Positions 50,330-61,149 of a stretch of 64,000 nucleotides of DNA are shown here, piece by piece (position 1 is the stretch's first letter; each line of letters begins with the position of its first letter). A program made the position numbers and the translations under genes. The notes under the pieces were generated by a model. It saw only the letters and a program-made list of their open reading frames with translations. It did not search any database and had not been told where the DNA came from. Source of the DNA: Ceratotherium simum simum (taxonomy: Eukaryota > Chordata > Mammalia > Perissodactyla > Rhinocerotidae); NCBI RefSeq assembly GCF_000283155.1, contig NW_004454193.1, positions 4,789,650 through 4,853,649 on the forward strand. Direction: 5' to 3'.

Positions 50330-50960
50330 CATGATCTTTTTAAATGCGATTTCAAGAGTGTAAACTCCATAAGAGCAAGAGACTTATTTCTCTTCTTCAT
50401 CGCCATGTTCCCCGTCCCTAGACTAAGGCTTGAACACAGTAAATGCTCACTAAATATCTGTTTAATGAATGAGCGATCTTCTCCCGCCCTTAAAAATCCT
50501 CACCGGCTGCTCATAAAGCTTCAGGATAGACATCAACCTCCGTTGATGCCACACAGAGGCCTCAATGCTCTGGACGTGCCTATCTTTTCAGCATATTTCC
50601 CTGGGGTTCCCCATGTGTGCCATAGGCTCAGTCCATTCTAAAACCATTCTGAACTCCCAGAACAAGCCATGCTCCACATTCTCTCAATTCTCTTGCTTTT
50701 GTTCCTTTGGCCTATAATGATCCCTCCTCGGCTTTCACTAACTCCTAATCCTCTTCAATACTTGGCTTAAGCTTCACCGACTCTAGGAAGTCATCCTTGA
50801 TGAGGGTCCCTTACGCTGAGACAGGCACCCCTCCCGTATGCTCCCACAGCACCCTGTGCTGTCCGTTCTCCTACCACTGACCACCGTGAACTATACTTGT
50901 GTTTCCCCCACAGACTGTGAATTCTTTGAGGCCAGGGATTGCTTCTTTTATGACATACAG
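50330..50960 (+). repeat. L2 LINE fragments
   Basis: Two successive L2-like pieces. One ends GAACACAGTAAATGCTCACT near 50450. The other holds AGTCATCCTTGATGAGGGTC and ACTGTGAATTCTTTGAGGCC near 50.8-50.93 kb. Confidence 0.7.
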
Positions 50961-51639
50961 TGGATGCTAATGAATGAAGACCTTTGTGAGAATTAAAGCA
51001 GATATTACATACAATGTGCTTAGCATTTAATAGCCATTCAGTAATACCTTGCTTCTGATGAAAGCTATGTATCACTGTCCTGAGATTTCTACCTGAAGCA
51101 GTTCTTAAAGAGGAGACAAAATGAAAAACTAATGAGCCACAAATATTTTTAAGCTTAAAAAAGGTTTTATGACACAACAACGTCAACCAAAGTTAACATT
51201 ATCAACAATCAGACAAAGTGACATCCTGTGCCTCCTGATATGATGCACCGAAAAGGACACAGCATTGCTTCTGTAGTATTCCTACCAAAACGCAAACCTG
51301 AATCTAATATGCAGAAACACCACACAAATCCAAATTGAAGGATATTCTACAATATAAATGGCCTGTATTCTTAAAAAATGTCAATGCTATGAAAGACCAA
51401 CACAAAGAAAGGCTGAGGAACCATTATGGATTAAAGGAGGCTAGAGACATGAAAACTAAATGTAATGTGATCTGGATTAGATCCTTGACCAGATTAATAA
51501 AATGCTATAAATAATACTACTGAGACAATTAGCAAATTTTAATGAGAACTACGGATTAGATAATAGTATTATATTATTATTCTGAAGTATTTAGGGGTAA
51601 AGGGGCATGATTCCTGCAACTCTCAAATGATTCAACACA

Positions 51640-51830
51640 ATTATGTATGTAAGAATGTGTTTATATAAATACATATATATGTGCACATTACAAATACATA
51701 GCAGAGTGAACAGAAATGATAAAAAAACAAGTGTAGCAAAATGTTAACAATTGGTGAATACAGGTCAAGTGTATACAGAAGTTCTTTGTATCATCACTTT
51801 TGCGGTTTTTAAAGAAAAAAGTTCCATGAC
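51640..51830 (+). mobile_element. L1 3' fragment
   Basis: ACATAGCAGAGTGAACAGAA and AATGTTAACAATTGGTGAAT match the forward L1M 3' tip in character. Confidence 0.5.
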
Positions 51831-52043
51831 TTATACTAAATAATCTGCCAAAGTAGCACACAGAAAAACTGGTACAATCACTAGAAAATGTTATATTTCA
51901 CCATTATGATGATCTCTTGAGTTTTGTTCCTATGCTTACAAATTATTCTATTTTACTATATTTGGTACATAATTTAACAGCACTAAATTTCACCCATTAA
52001 CATAAGATACTGGTCAGTACTTTCTACTAAGAGTAGAATTTTT

Positions 52044-52300
52044 GGGCCAGCCTGGTGGCACAGTGGTTAAGTTTGGGTGCTCCGCTTTAGCGGCCTGGGG
52101 TTCACAGGTTTGGATCCCAGGCTCGGACCTACGGACCTACGCCCACTCATCAAGCCATGCTGTGGCAGGCATCCCACACAAAATAGAGGAACATGGGCAC
52201 AGATGTTGGCCCAGGGCCAATCTTCCTCAGCAATAAGAGGAGGATTGGCAACAATGTTAGCTCAGGACTAGTCTTCCTCACCAAAAAAAAAAAAAAAACA
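52044..52300 (+). mobile_element. ERE SINE (short subtype)
   Basis: GGGCCAGCCTGGTGGCACAG head and GTTTGGATCCCAGGCTCGG, with a repeated GACCTACG in the middle and two CTTCCTCA tail units. AAGAGTAGAATTTTT duplicates at the flanks (52029 and 52306). Confidence 0.94.
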
Positions 52301-52712
52301 GTGTAAAGAGTAGAATTTTTAAAAGCACATAGGAGCTGATTAATGGCTACTGAGAAATAATGCATTACTTAGAGCAGGTGCTTGCTTTAAATGATGTTCA
52401 CACATCTGAGATAGCACCTAAAACCATTATAGGAAATTGCACTTTGGAATGGTAGTGAAGGCTATATTAAGCTATAGCAAAGTAACACAAATTACTTTCC
52501 CAGAAGTAACAAGAAAAAACCCAGTTTACTCTAAAGGAAAAATATATCTGTACATTAGAATTAGTTGAATATTTTAGAGGAATAGTTCTTTCATTAAAAT
52601 TCTTTGTTAAATCAAAGTTCTTTATTCTACCTTAGCTAAGAGCAATGTTCAATTCTACTGAGATGCTAGCAATGTTGCTAATATACACATGGTTCTGTTG
52701 TAGGTCTAATAT

Positions 52713-52921
52713 AGGATTTCTCAACCTCAGCACTGCTGACATTTTGGGCCAGATAGTTCTTTCTTGTGGGTCCTGTGCATTGCAGCATATTTAGCAGTAA
52801 TCCTGACCTCTACCTGGTAGATGCTAGTAGCAGTCCGTCCCAGCGTGACAACCAAAAAAGTCTCCTGACATTGCCACATGTCCCTTGGGGGACAAAACTG
52901 CCCATAGTTGAGAATCATTGG
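52713..52921 (-). mobile_element. MER20 hAT-Charlie MITE
   Basis: ATTTCTCAACCTCAGCACTG start, CATTGCAGCATATTTAGCAG, CCAGCGTGACAACCAAAAAA and inverted CATAGTTGAGAATCATTGG end. Complete at both ends. Confidence 0.88.
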
Positions 52922-53464
52922 TCTAAGCTGGTATAATTTAGACATTTTCCCATACTTTGAAAGTTACTTTTAGAAAGATGATGAATACAATGTTTACAAA
53001 ATAAAATTAAGTACTGTATTGTCTCCCTGGTCTCTATAGGATAAAATCCAAAACATTTAGCCTTCTGCAGTGTAACTCAGGCCTTCCATCCCTTTATATA
53101 TGATTTTATATATATATTTTATGTATGATTTTCTCCCTGCTGCCATATATCCCCATCTTTAAGCAGAATACTCCTTTTCACTGTGTGACCAGCCACAGCT
53201 GAATGGATCAAGTGTGCACAGCTGTTAAAGATGGAGCCAATTCAGAGGCTAGACTTGGCTAATCAGTTCTTTCTCCTTGGGGCTGGGCATTTTTGTATGG
53301 CTATCTTCGGGCAACAAGCAAGTGAAGCACAGAAAGTTAGCCTAAAATGAGAAAAAGCAGACATGCAGCCCAGATGAAAGGCAAGGAGCGTGGGTGGGCT
53401 CGCTCATGGGGATATCCTCCATGAAGTCTATTAAAAGATCACTCCAAATTTCTCCTTCTCTGAA

Positions 53465-53555
53465 CTCCCTTAATTAGTGGCATAATTGGGAGCAAGTCAC
53501 TTTATCTCTCAAGATCTCAGTTTACTCCTTTAGAAAATGAGGGCAATGGGCCAGA
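53465..53555 (+). repeat. MIR fragment
   Basis: GAGCAAGTCACTTTATCTCT, then CTCAGTTTACTCCTTTAGAA are the core of a forward MIR. Confidence 0.7.
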
Positions 53556-54052
53556 AAACAGCTAAGTATGCTTTAGCTGAATTATCTATGATATTAATTA
53601 TTGGTACTGTCTCCCGACATTGTTTCATATTGTAAGTTAACTGTTGAATTACTACTTGACTTTTCATGAATACATCTTCCCAATTAATGTAGATGCTCCC
53701 TGAGGGCAGGGCCGGAATACTGTATTGACTTTCTTAGGGAGGAGTGATCAAAAACTGCAGATGGTGAAGCCCTGGGAATTACTGAGTTATAACAAGAGGG
53801 ATGAGTGCTGTTTGTAGATTGACTAGATAAATATATCCCTTGGTACCTGCCTTCTTAGACCCCAGGACTGATTCAGTATCTCATTTCTCATATTCTTATG
53901 TTCAAAAGGCTAAATCACATAAGCATCCAAAAATCCTGATGAAGAAGGCCAAGTCTTGCAGAAGAACTAACGATATGGGAGAAAGAAATGTCTGAATCAA
54001 ACATGTAGGCTTACTACTCTTGATGCAATGGAGGGTTCTTAGTGAAATGATG

Positions 54053-54794
54053 TGATGGCTCATTTTATGTGTCAACTTAACTGGGCCACAAGGTGCCCAG
54101 ACGTTTGGTCTGATGTTACTCTGGCTGTGTTTGTCTGAGTGTTTCTGGATGAGATTAACATTTGAACTGGTAGACTGAGTAAAGCAGATTATCCACCTTA
54201 CCGTGGATGTGGTCTCATGCAATCAGTTCAACACGTGAAGAGAACAAACAGGGTAAGAGGGAACTCCTCCTGCCTGGCTGCACTGAGTTGGGATATTGGT
54301 CTTTTCCTGCCTTTGACCTTGAACTGAAACACCTACTCGTCTTAGGTCTCCTACCTGCACGCTTTCAGACCAGAACTCCTACCATCAGCTCTCCTGAGGT
54401 CTGAGGTCTTCAGACTCAGACTGGAACTACACCATTGACTCTCCTGGGTCTCCAGCTTGTAGACTGCAGATCTTGGAATTTCACAGTCTCCATAATCACA
54501 TGAGCCAATTCCTCATAATAAATCTTTTTCTATATACAGTCATGCGCCACGTAATGATTTTTTGGTCAATGATGGACTGCATATGTGATGGTGGTCCCAT
54601 AAGATTAGGACCATATAGCTTAGTACTATATGGTAGGCTGTACCATCTAGGTCTGTGTAAGTACACTCTATGATGTTCACACAAGGAAATCTCCTAATAA
54701 CACATTTCTCAGAACGTATCCCCGTTGTTACGCAAAGCACGACTATATATACACCCTTTCGGTTCTGCATCTCTGGAAAACCCTGACTACTACA
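54053..54794 (+). mobile_element. ERVL/MaLR-type LTR interrupted by a Tigger MITE
   Basis: It starts TGATGGCTCATTTTATGTGT and runs through AGTAAAGCAGATTATCCACC and TGAGCCAATTCCTCATAATA. After the inserted MITE it resumes with TGCATCTCTGGAAAACCCTG and ends ACTACTACA. This is a solitary LTR with TG/CA-type ends. No internal retroviral genes lie beside it. Confidence 0.82.
54537..54745. mobile_element. Tigger-type MITE nested in LTR
   Basis: CAGTCATGCGCCACGTAATG begins it and TTGTTACGCAAAGCACGACT is its inverted end. TAGGTCTGTGTAAGTACACT and CTCAGAACGTATCCCCGTTG are internal Tigger phrases. It sits in a TATATA tract of the LTR, the expected TA target. Confidence 0.87.
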
Positions 54795-56012
54795 AATGGC
54801 TATAAAGCTAAATCCCATACAAGAGGCCCATTTTCCCATTGATTTCCATTATCAAAATTTTCTAGAATTTTTAGAATTTCTATTCATTGGTTTGATAAGA
54901 TAATTTAACAATTTCAGATTTGATAAAGCAAAAAAAATTAAATCGAATTGACCTAAATGCTATAAGTAGCAGTCTTCAGGCAAGCATATGCAAGATTCCT
55001 TCCTTGATTTATCAATTTTGAATGATAAAGTTTCCATATATTAGGATGCCATAGGTTAGATCATGTTATTATAATTAATAGTTATATAATAATAATGATA
55101 AAACTTTGGACAGATGAAGTATTCTGTTTGTATTTATCAATCACAGAAACAATGGATTTCTCTATGGAGACACCTGCGACAACTGAAATGTTCTGTTCTT
55201 TGGGTTTGTTCTGCAGAGATTAAGCTCAGAATGTGAGATCTTAAGAGTTGAAACAAATATTGTAATTCTTACCAATAAAGTAGAAATTCTAAAAAAAAGA
55301 GTACAATTAATCATTTCAGGAAAATTAATGTAGATGAATAGAAAAAGCTAGGACTTTTTACTTTACTTACACTCACTTTATAAAACCTTTCTTTCCTTAC
55401 AATAAAAAGTGCCCTGGTAAGTGGTACACTTCCCATATAAATTAAAGCATAATTTTCTTTTCAAAATTTTAATTTACATACTACTTTGCTGCAATGTGCT
55501 ACAAAACGAGCAAAGTATACTTATATGAGATTCATTACCTTCTAAGAAGGTTTAATTTTTTTGACAGAAATAAAATAACTTTAACAGTTTATCAGTGGAC
55601 ATATTTAGATATGAAGTCTATGAATTCACATATGCAAGTTATTACAGAGTTAAACGTAATCTCACATTTTGAATTCTTTAAAGTTCACATTTGATTCAGT
55701 ATATCTTTGTACAATGGTTCTGAAAAGGAGTCAGGGAAGTCAACTGGTTTTAGCAAGTGACTACTGAAGCTACTGATGTTAGGTACTCTTAACACGTTGA
55801 CAAAAGTAATGCTTACATGTTATGGCCCATTACATAATGAAACTGTAAATAAAATTTTCTTGTACCAGATTACTTGGATAAGATTATGATAATACATTAA
55901 AATTTTTCCAGAAATATTTTTGCCTCAAGATTTTCATATATGAAGATTGATATACTATGAATGAAAAGCAACTTTATTTCAAACCATTTCTAATTGGCAT
56001 CAGTTTACTGAC

Positions 56013-56086
56013 CTGTTTGATATTCTTGGAGATAGGACCTGGAATAACACACTCATCACTGTCGGAAGCTGATTTGTTTTCTTCAT
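56013..56086 (-). CDS. RPGRIP1L: RPGRIP1L coding exon: acidic linker leading into the RID
   Basis: This 74-base minus-strand exon supplies two bases that complete the split codon from the previous exon, then 24 codons, and ends in phase 0. It encodes [18 protein letters not shown] followed by ISKNIKQ. The acceptor is TTTTTTAACAG|AT and the donor CAG|GTCAGT. The SASDSDEC and [11 protein letters not shown] phrases are characteristic of mammalian RPGRIP1L just ahead of the C-terminal domain. The next exon lies about 15 kb downstream. Confidence 0.92.
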
Positions 56087-56296
56087 CTGTTAAAAAATAA
56101 AATTTTATTGGTTTAAATCTGTTAAACCAATTATATTTGTACCTTGTGAAACAGAGAAAAATAAGCATACATTATAAGGATAACCTTAAAAGAACAATAC
56201 GAAAATCATGTCTGGAACCTTTTTTAGCAGCAAAGATATTTACATTTACATTACTTTTTAGAAAAGAGAGAAAACAGACTGAAAATTCCAAGTTTA

Positions 56297-56602
56297 GGGG
56301 CCAGCCCTGTAGCTCAGCGGTTAAGTGTGCGCGCTCTGCTACTGGCGGCCCGGGTTCGGATCCCGGGCGCGCACCGAGGCACTGCTTCTCCGGCCATGCT
56401 GAGGCCGTGTCCCACATACAGCAACTAGAAGGACGTGCAACTATGACGTACAACTATCTACTGGGGCTTTGGCGGGGGTGGAAAAGGAGGAGGATTGGCA
56501 ATAGATGTTAGCTCAGAGCCGGTCTTCCTCAGCAAAAAAAAAAAGGAGGAGGATTAGCATGGATGTTAGCTCAGGGCTGATCTTCCTCACACACACACAC
56601 AA
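56297..56602 (+). mobile_element. Full-length ERE SINE
   Basis: GGGGCCAGCCCTGTAGCTCA head and GGGTTCGGATCCCGGGCG B box, then ACATACAGCAACTAGAAGG, two tail units and an (AC)n end. AAAATTCCAAGTTTAG is duplicated at both flanks. Confidence 0.97.
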
Positions 56603-56779
56603 AAATTCCAAGTTTAGTTTTGGTAGAAATAAAAGAAATAAAAATATAGGTTGTTCTAGTATGAAATTAAAAAATAATTCTTTTAAAGAGAAGGATATGG
56701 TAATAGATCTTTTCTAACAGCCTAACCAATAACAGTGTGTAAAAATCAAGTTATTCATAATAATTAAAAACATTTTAAA

Positions 56780-57110
56780 AAGTTTTACAGCGGTACTGTG
56801 GTAAATTTGACATACAATAAACTGCATACATTTAAAGTGCAAAATTTGATATTTTGACATATATATAATTCCAAGAAACCATCACCACAATTAAGATAGT
56901 GAACATATCCATCACCCCCAAAAGTTTTGTCACGTTCCATCGTAATTATCTTTCCTTCTCCATCTCTCTGTTCCCATTTGTCCTTCCCCAGACAACCACT
57001 TAAATGCTTTCCATCACTGTAGATTAGTTTGCTTTTTCTAGATATTTACATAAATTATATCATGTTATAAATTGTCATTTTTTGTCTGAGTTATTAGTTT
57101 TAATTTTTAA
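56780..57110 (-). mobile_element. L1 3' fragment
   Basis: Reverse L1 text: GTAAATTTGACATACAATAA, AAGAAACCATCACCACAATT, then CCCAGACAACCACTTAAATG. Confidence 0.75.
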
Positions 57111-57123
57111 ACAGTCAAGTCCC

Positions 57124-57371
57124 AGGGCCAGCCTGGTGGCATAGTGGTTAAGTTCATGCACTCTGCTTCAATGGCCTGGGGTTCACACATTTGGAGCCCG
57201 GGCGTGGACCTACGCACCGCTCAACAAGCCATACTGTGGCAGCGTCCCATATACAAAGTAGAGGAAGACTGGCACAGATGTTAGCTCAGGGACAATCTTC
57301 CTCAAGCAAAAAGAGGAAGATTGGCAACAGATGTTAGCCCAGGGCCAATCTTTCTCACCAAAAAAAAAAAT
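57124..57371 (+). mobile_element. ERE SINE (short subtype)
   Basis: AGGGCCAGCCTGGTGGCATA head, worn B box, two CTTCCTC tail units and A run. TCAAGTCC recurs either side. Confidence 0.92.
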
Positions 57372-57685
57372 TCAAGTCCTCTAGAATAATCCAGATGATA
57401 GTACTGAACCCAAAGAGAATATAAAGCCATTTAAAATATAAACTGGAAATATGGCCAACAATACTTGCATTCTGTTGTGGCTCTCCCAGTTGAGATAAGA
57501 AGATAACGCAATAATTCCACCTGACCATAGCTGACTAGAGTGAACTATATCCCATCATTTCTGTGAAGAAATAGGTATTGTGAAGTAGAGCCACTACGAC
57601 ACGAAGATGTTCCATGAGGTACACTCTAGCAGATTAAATACAGCAAAGAGTAAGTAAATAATGTTAGTTAAAAAAAGGAAGTCAC

Positions 57686-57848
57686 CTTCTGGTTCCAATT
57701 CTTCAGTTATTTCTGTTTCATCTTCAGAAGAAGTCAAACTTCTTTCTGCAAGCTGACCCTCAGATAGGAAGGACACGTCATCATCTCTTCCTTGTTGCAT
57801 TTTCTCACTATTCCCTTTCACCTTATCTACTCTGCTTTCTTGAGGAAC
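57686..57848 (-). CDS. RPGRIP1L: RPGRIP1L coding exon: serine/glutamate-rich segment
   Basis: This 163-base minus-strand exon enters in phase 0 and leaves after the first base of a codon. It encodes [20 protein letters not shown], then a stretch containing [20 protein letters not shown] and ending [11 protein letters not shown]. The acceptor is TTTCTTCAG|GTT and the donor AAG|GTGACT. The [15 protein letters not shown] run is strongly acidic and matches the known RPGRIP1L linker. Clustered serines before acidic residues look like casein kinase 2-type sites, which is inference from composition only. Confidence 0.93.
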
Positions 57849-58298
57849 CTGAAGAAATGAAAGCACACTGATATATTTATTATCGCTTAGATCACATCTA
57901 CAGCATTCTTGCTGAAGCACCTGAATAATAAAGCATGTAAACTTGAGACTTAAATATACATACATGCAATATATAGACACGGTTCATTAGAAAATAATCA
58001 CAAACTGTACAAGTGAAAATATGCATAAAAATGGAAATATGACTCTAAACTAAGAATGAAAAAAGCATTAATATCAAAATGAATTTTACATTAATACTTT
58101 AATTCACATATGTATTTACTACCTGCGAATATCAGCATAATTATAGCTGCTACACTTGTCCTATTTTTGACCTTTCTATTCCAGGGAAGTCATATACAAA
58201 AATAGGATCAATGCTATGATTTCCTGATCCATGTCAATACAAAGAGAAAGTCTTTAAGAAACAAATTATACCTTGAAAAATAATTTTAATATAAATAC
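57849..58298 (-). other. RPGRIP1L: RPGRIP1L intron, 450 bases
   Basis: A short AT-rich intron between two coding exons. I see no repeat, RNA gene or conserved motif in it beyond the splice signals. Confidence 0.8.
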
Positions 58299-58400
58299 CT
58301 CGGGAATACGTGAAACAGCTGGCATATTAATTTCTATTTCTGGTGTATGTTCCACTTCTGGTGAAATTTCCTTCATATCTTCAGGAGGAGCAGAGGTCTC
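58299..58400 (-). CDS. RPGRIP1L: RPGRIP1L coding exon: acidic linker, possible cassette exon
   Basis: This 102-base minus-strand exon encodes 34 residues in phase 0-0: [20 protein letters not shown] followed by [14 protein letters not shown]. The acceptor is TATAAG|GAG. The donor GAG|GTATTT keeps GT but departs from GTRAGT at positions +4 to +6, so it looks weak. The segment is proline- and glutamate-rich and probably disordered. The previous exon is about 3.6 kb upstream across an intron holding the assembly gap. The coding sequence joins across that intron without an obvious missing segment, judged against the remembered mammalian protein. Its symmetric phase and weak donor make alternative inclusion plausible. 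Confidence 0.9.
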
Positions 58401-58470
58401 CTTATATTAATGTATAAACATGCATGTATGTTATTTTGTATTTATTGCTAAATCTCAAATCATCCTAAGC

Positions 58471-58717
58471 TTTTTTTTTTTTTTTGTGAGGAAGATTAGC
58501 CTGAGCTAACATCCAACGCCAATACTCCTCTTTTTTGCTGAGGAAGCTTGGCACTGGGCTAACATCCGTGTCCATCTTCCTCTCCTTTATATGGGACACC
58601 GCCACAGCATGGCTTGACAAGCAGTGTGTCAGTGGGCATCTGGGATTCGAACCTGCAAACCCCGGGCCGCTGAAGTGGAGCGTGCGCACTTAACTGCTGC
58701 GCCACCGGGCTGGCCCC
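58471..58717 (-). mobile_element. ERE SINE near RPGRIP1L exon
   Basis: Reverse copy: T17 run, GTGAGGAAGATTAGCCTGAG, TGGGATTCGAACCTGCAAAC and CCACCGGGCTGGCCCC end. AAATCATCCTAAGC is duplicated before and after. It lies 70 bases upstream (transcript sense) of the 34-residue exon's acceptor. Confidence 0.95.
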
Positions 58718-58869
58718 TGCCAAATCATCCTAAGCGTTTTTAATATATGTATATGCACTAATAAAAATTAAGAACAAATCTAGTAGCTACCCATATGACA
58801 CTGAATTTAGTTAGTGCATTTCAGTAAAATGGTTGATATTCTTCACGGTATATATATGCAATTTAAGAA

Positions 58870-59165
58870 CTGCAAGTGTAGTTCATTGAAGCACTGTCTA
58901 TAGTCGCAAAAAAGTGAAAACAATGCAAATGTCCAACAATAGGGCATTAGTTAAATAAAATACAGTACATCCAAATACCTGAGTTCTATGTAACCATGAA
59001 AAATAATAATGTAGATCTGTACTTACTGACACTGAAGAGAGTACATGATATAATGATCAGTAAAAAAGCTAGTTATAGAAGAATGTATATAGTTGTATAC
59101 TGTTTTTTTAAAAAACAAACATGCAAATAAACAAATGTGTGTACATTTCCATGGGAAAAAGTATG
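58870..59165 (+). mobile_element. L1 3' fragment
   Basis: AACAATAGGGCATTAGTTAA and ACAGTACATCCAAATACCTG, then ATGTATATAGTTGTATACTG are forward L1M 3' phrases. Confidence 0.75.
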
Positions 59166-59309
59166 AAATGAAATTCACCACAATTCTCTCTGATACATAG
59201 ATTTGGGGAAATTCAATTTTACTTTACTGTTTTTAATTTTTGCTTATATGTACTTCTAATATTTCTATGATGATTATACATTACTCATGTAATTTAAAAA
59301 ATTACAGGG

Positions 59310-60144
59310 NNNNNNNNNNNNNNNNNNNNNNNNNNNNNNNNNNNNNNNNNNNNNNNNNNNNNNNNNNNNNNNNNNNNNNNNNNNNNNNNNNNNNNNNNNN
59401 NNNNNNNNNNNNNNNNNNNNNNNNNNNNNNNNNNNNNNNNNNNNNNNNNNNNNNNNNNNNNNNNNNNNNNNNNNNNNNNNNNNNNNNNNNNNNNNNNNNN
59501 NNNNNNNNNNNNNNNNNNNNNNNNNNNNNNNNNNNNNNNNNNNNNNNNNNNNNNNNNNNNNNNNNNNNNNNNNNNNNNNNNNNNNNNNNNNNNNNNNNNN
59601 NNNNNNNNNNNNNNNNNNNNNNNNNNNNNNNNNNNNNNNNNNNNNNNNNNNNNNNNNNNNNNNNNNNNNNNNNNNNNNNNNNNNNNNNNNNNNNNNNNNN
59701 NNNNNNNNNNNNNNNNNNNNNNNNNNNNNNNNNNNNNNNNNNNNNNNNNNNNNNNNNNNNNNNNNNNNNNNNNNNNNNNNNNNNNNNNNNNNNNNNNNNN
59801 NNNNNNNNNNNNNNNNNNNNNNNNNNNNNNNNNNNNNNNNNNNNNNNNNNNNNNNNNNNNNNNNNNNNNNNNNNNNNNNNNNNNNNNNNNNNNNNNNNNN
59901 NNNNNNNNNNNNNNNNNNNNNNNNNNNNNNNNNNNNNNNNNNNNNNNNNNNNNNNNNNNNNNNNNNNNNNNNNNNNNNNNNNNNNNNNNNNNNNNNNNNN
60001 NNNNNNNNNNNNNNNNNNNNNNNNNNNNNNNNNNNNNNNNNNNNNNNNNNNNNNNNNNNNNNNNNNNNNNNNNNNNNNNNNNNNNNNNNNNNNNNNNNNN
60101 NNNNNNNNNNNNNNNNNNNNNNNNNNNNNNNNNNNNNNNNNNNN
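59310..60144. other. Assembly gap (835 N)
   Basis: An unbroken run of N. Its right edge lies inside the T-rich tail of a reverse ERE SINE, so repeat-driven assembly failure is likely. The open frames reported across it are artefacts of translating N. Confidence 1.
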
Positions 60145-60334
60145 TTTTTTTTGCTGAGGAAGACTGGCCCTGGGCTGACATCCGTGCCCATCTTCCTCCA
60201 CTTTATGTGGGACGCTGCCACAGCATGGCTTGACAAGCAGTGTGTTGGTGTGCGCCTGGGATCCGAACCGGCGAACCCCAGGTCACCACAGCGGAGCACA
60301 CGCACTTAACCGCTTGCGCCACCATGCTGGTCCC
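60145..60334 (-). mobile_element. ERE SINE adjoining the gap
   Basis: Reverse copy: TTGCTGAGGAAGACTGGCCC, GGGATCCGAACCGGCGAACC, CGCCACCATGCTGGTCCC. The tail side is lost in the N run, so the target duplication cannot be checked. Confidence 0.92.
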
Positions 60335-60359
60335 ATGGTAAACATAATTTTTAATGACA

Positions 60360-60530
60360 ACATAATATTACAATGAGTGGATGTATCATGATTTAATGAA
60401 GCATTGCACTAGTGTTGGACATTTAACTAGTTCATGATTTATAGCTATTATGACTAACATTGCAACAAACATCTCGACTAACATTGCAACAAACATCTCT
60501 ATGTATATGTCTTTTTTATGTTAATGATCC
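60360..60530 (-). mobile_element. L1 fragment with 24-base tandem duplication
   Basis: Reverse L1-like text (ACAATGAGTGGATGTATCAT, GTTCATGATTTATAGCTATT). The segment 60452-60475 is repeated perfectly at 60476-60499, starting GACTAACATTGCAACAAAC. Confidence 0.6.
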
Positions 60531-60534
60531 TTTA

Positions 60535-60955
60535 CGTAGGAATCAGGCTACCTGTATTTGAATCCCAGATCTAATACTTTGACCTTGAGCTAGTTACTTA
60601 ACCTCTGTAAACATTATTTTCTCTATCTTTTTTTTCGTGAGTAAGATTGGCCCTGAGCTAACATTTGTGTCAATCTTCCTCTATTTTTGTATATGGGACG
60701 CCACCACAGCATGGCTTGATGAGCAGTGCATAAGTCCATGCCCAGGATCTGAACCTGCAAACCCTGGGCCACGGAAGTGGAGCGTGCAAACTTAACTGCT
60801 ACGCCACCGGGCCAGCCCTACTTCCTCTATCTTTAAATGGAATAGTTCTAATATGAACTACATAAGGTTGTTGTGAAGATTAAACGAGTTCAATGGATAT
60901 AAAGCATTTAGGTTCAGTTCCTGGCAGATAATAAGCACTCAATAAATGCTAGCTA
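60535..60955 (+). repeat. MIR SINE split by ERE
   Basis: The left part has TATTTGAATCCCAGATCTAA and TTGAGCTAGTTACTTAACCT. The right part resumes after 60818 with AAGGTTGTTGTGAAGATTAA and TAAGCACTCAATAAATGCTA. Together they are a nearly complete forward MIR. Confidence 0.88.
60629..60818 (-). mobile_element. ERE SINE nested in MIR
   Basis: Reverse short-type copy: TCGTGAGTAAGATTGGCCCT, CAGGATCTGAACCTGCAAAC, CCACCGGGCCAGCCCT. CTCTATCTTT is duplicated on both sides. Confidence 0.95.
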
Positions 60956-61149
60956 TAAAACACCGCCTGAATATTATTGAATATATTTATTTAGCATATA
61001 TATATGAAATGTTCTGTATATGCCAGATATTATTTTAAGCCCTGGGGCGAAAGAATATTTTGATCTGTGGTAGTTACACAAGTCTGTACATATGTAAAAA
61101 TTCATTGAGCTGTGTGCATAAGATCTGTTTCCTTTACTATACAGACATT

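Larger units (their letters stand above)
56087..57685 (-). other. RPGRIP1L: RPGRIP1L intron, 1.6 kb
   Basis: It holds two plus-strand ERE SINEs (56297-56602 and 57124-57371) with an L1 fragment between them. The rest is AT-rich and shows nothing recognisable. Confidence 0.8.

Noticed and set aside
59240..60305. Very long open frames across 59.3-60.1 kb
   Set aside because: They consist almost entirely of translated N; only SINE and L1 sequence borders the gap.
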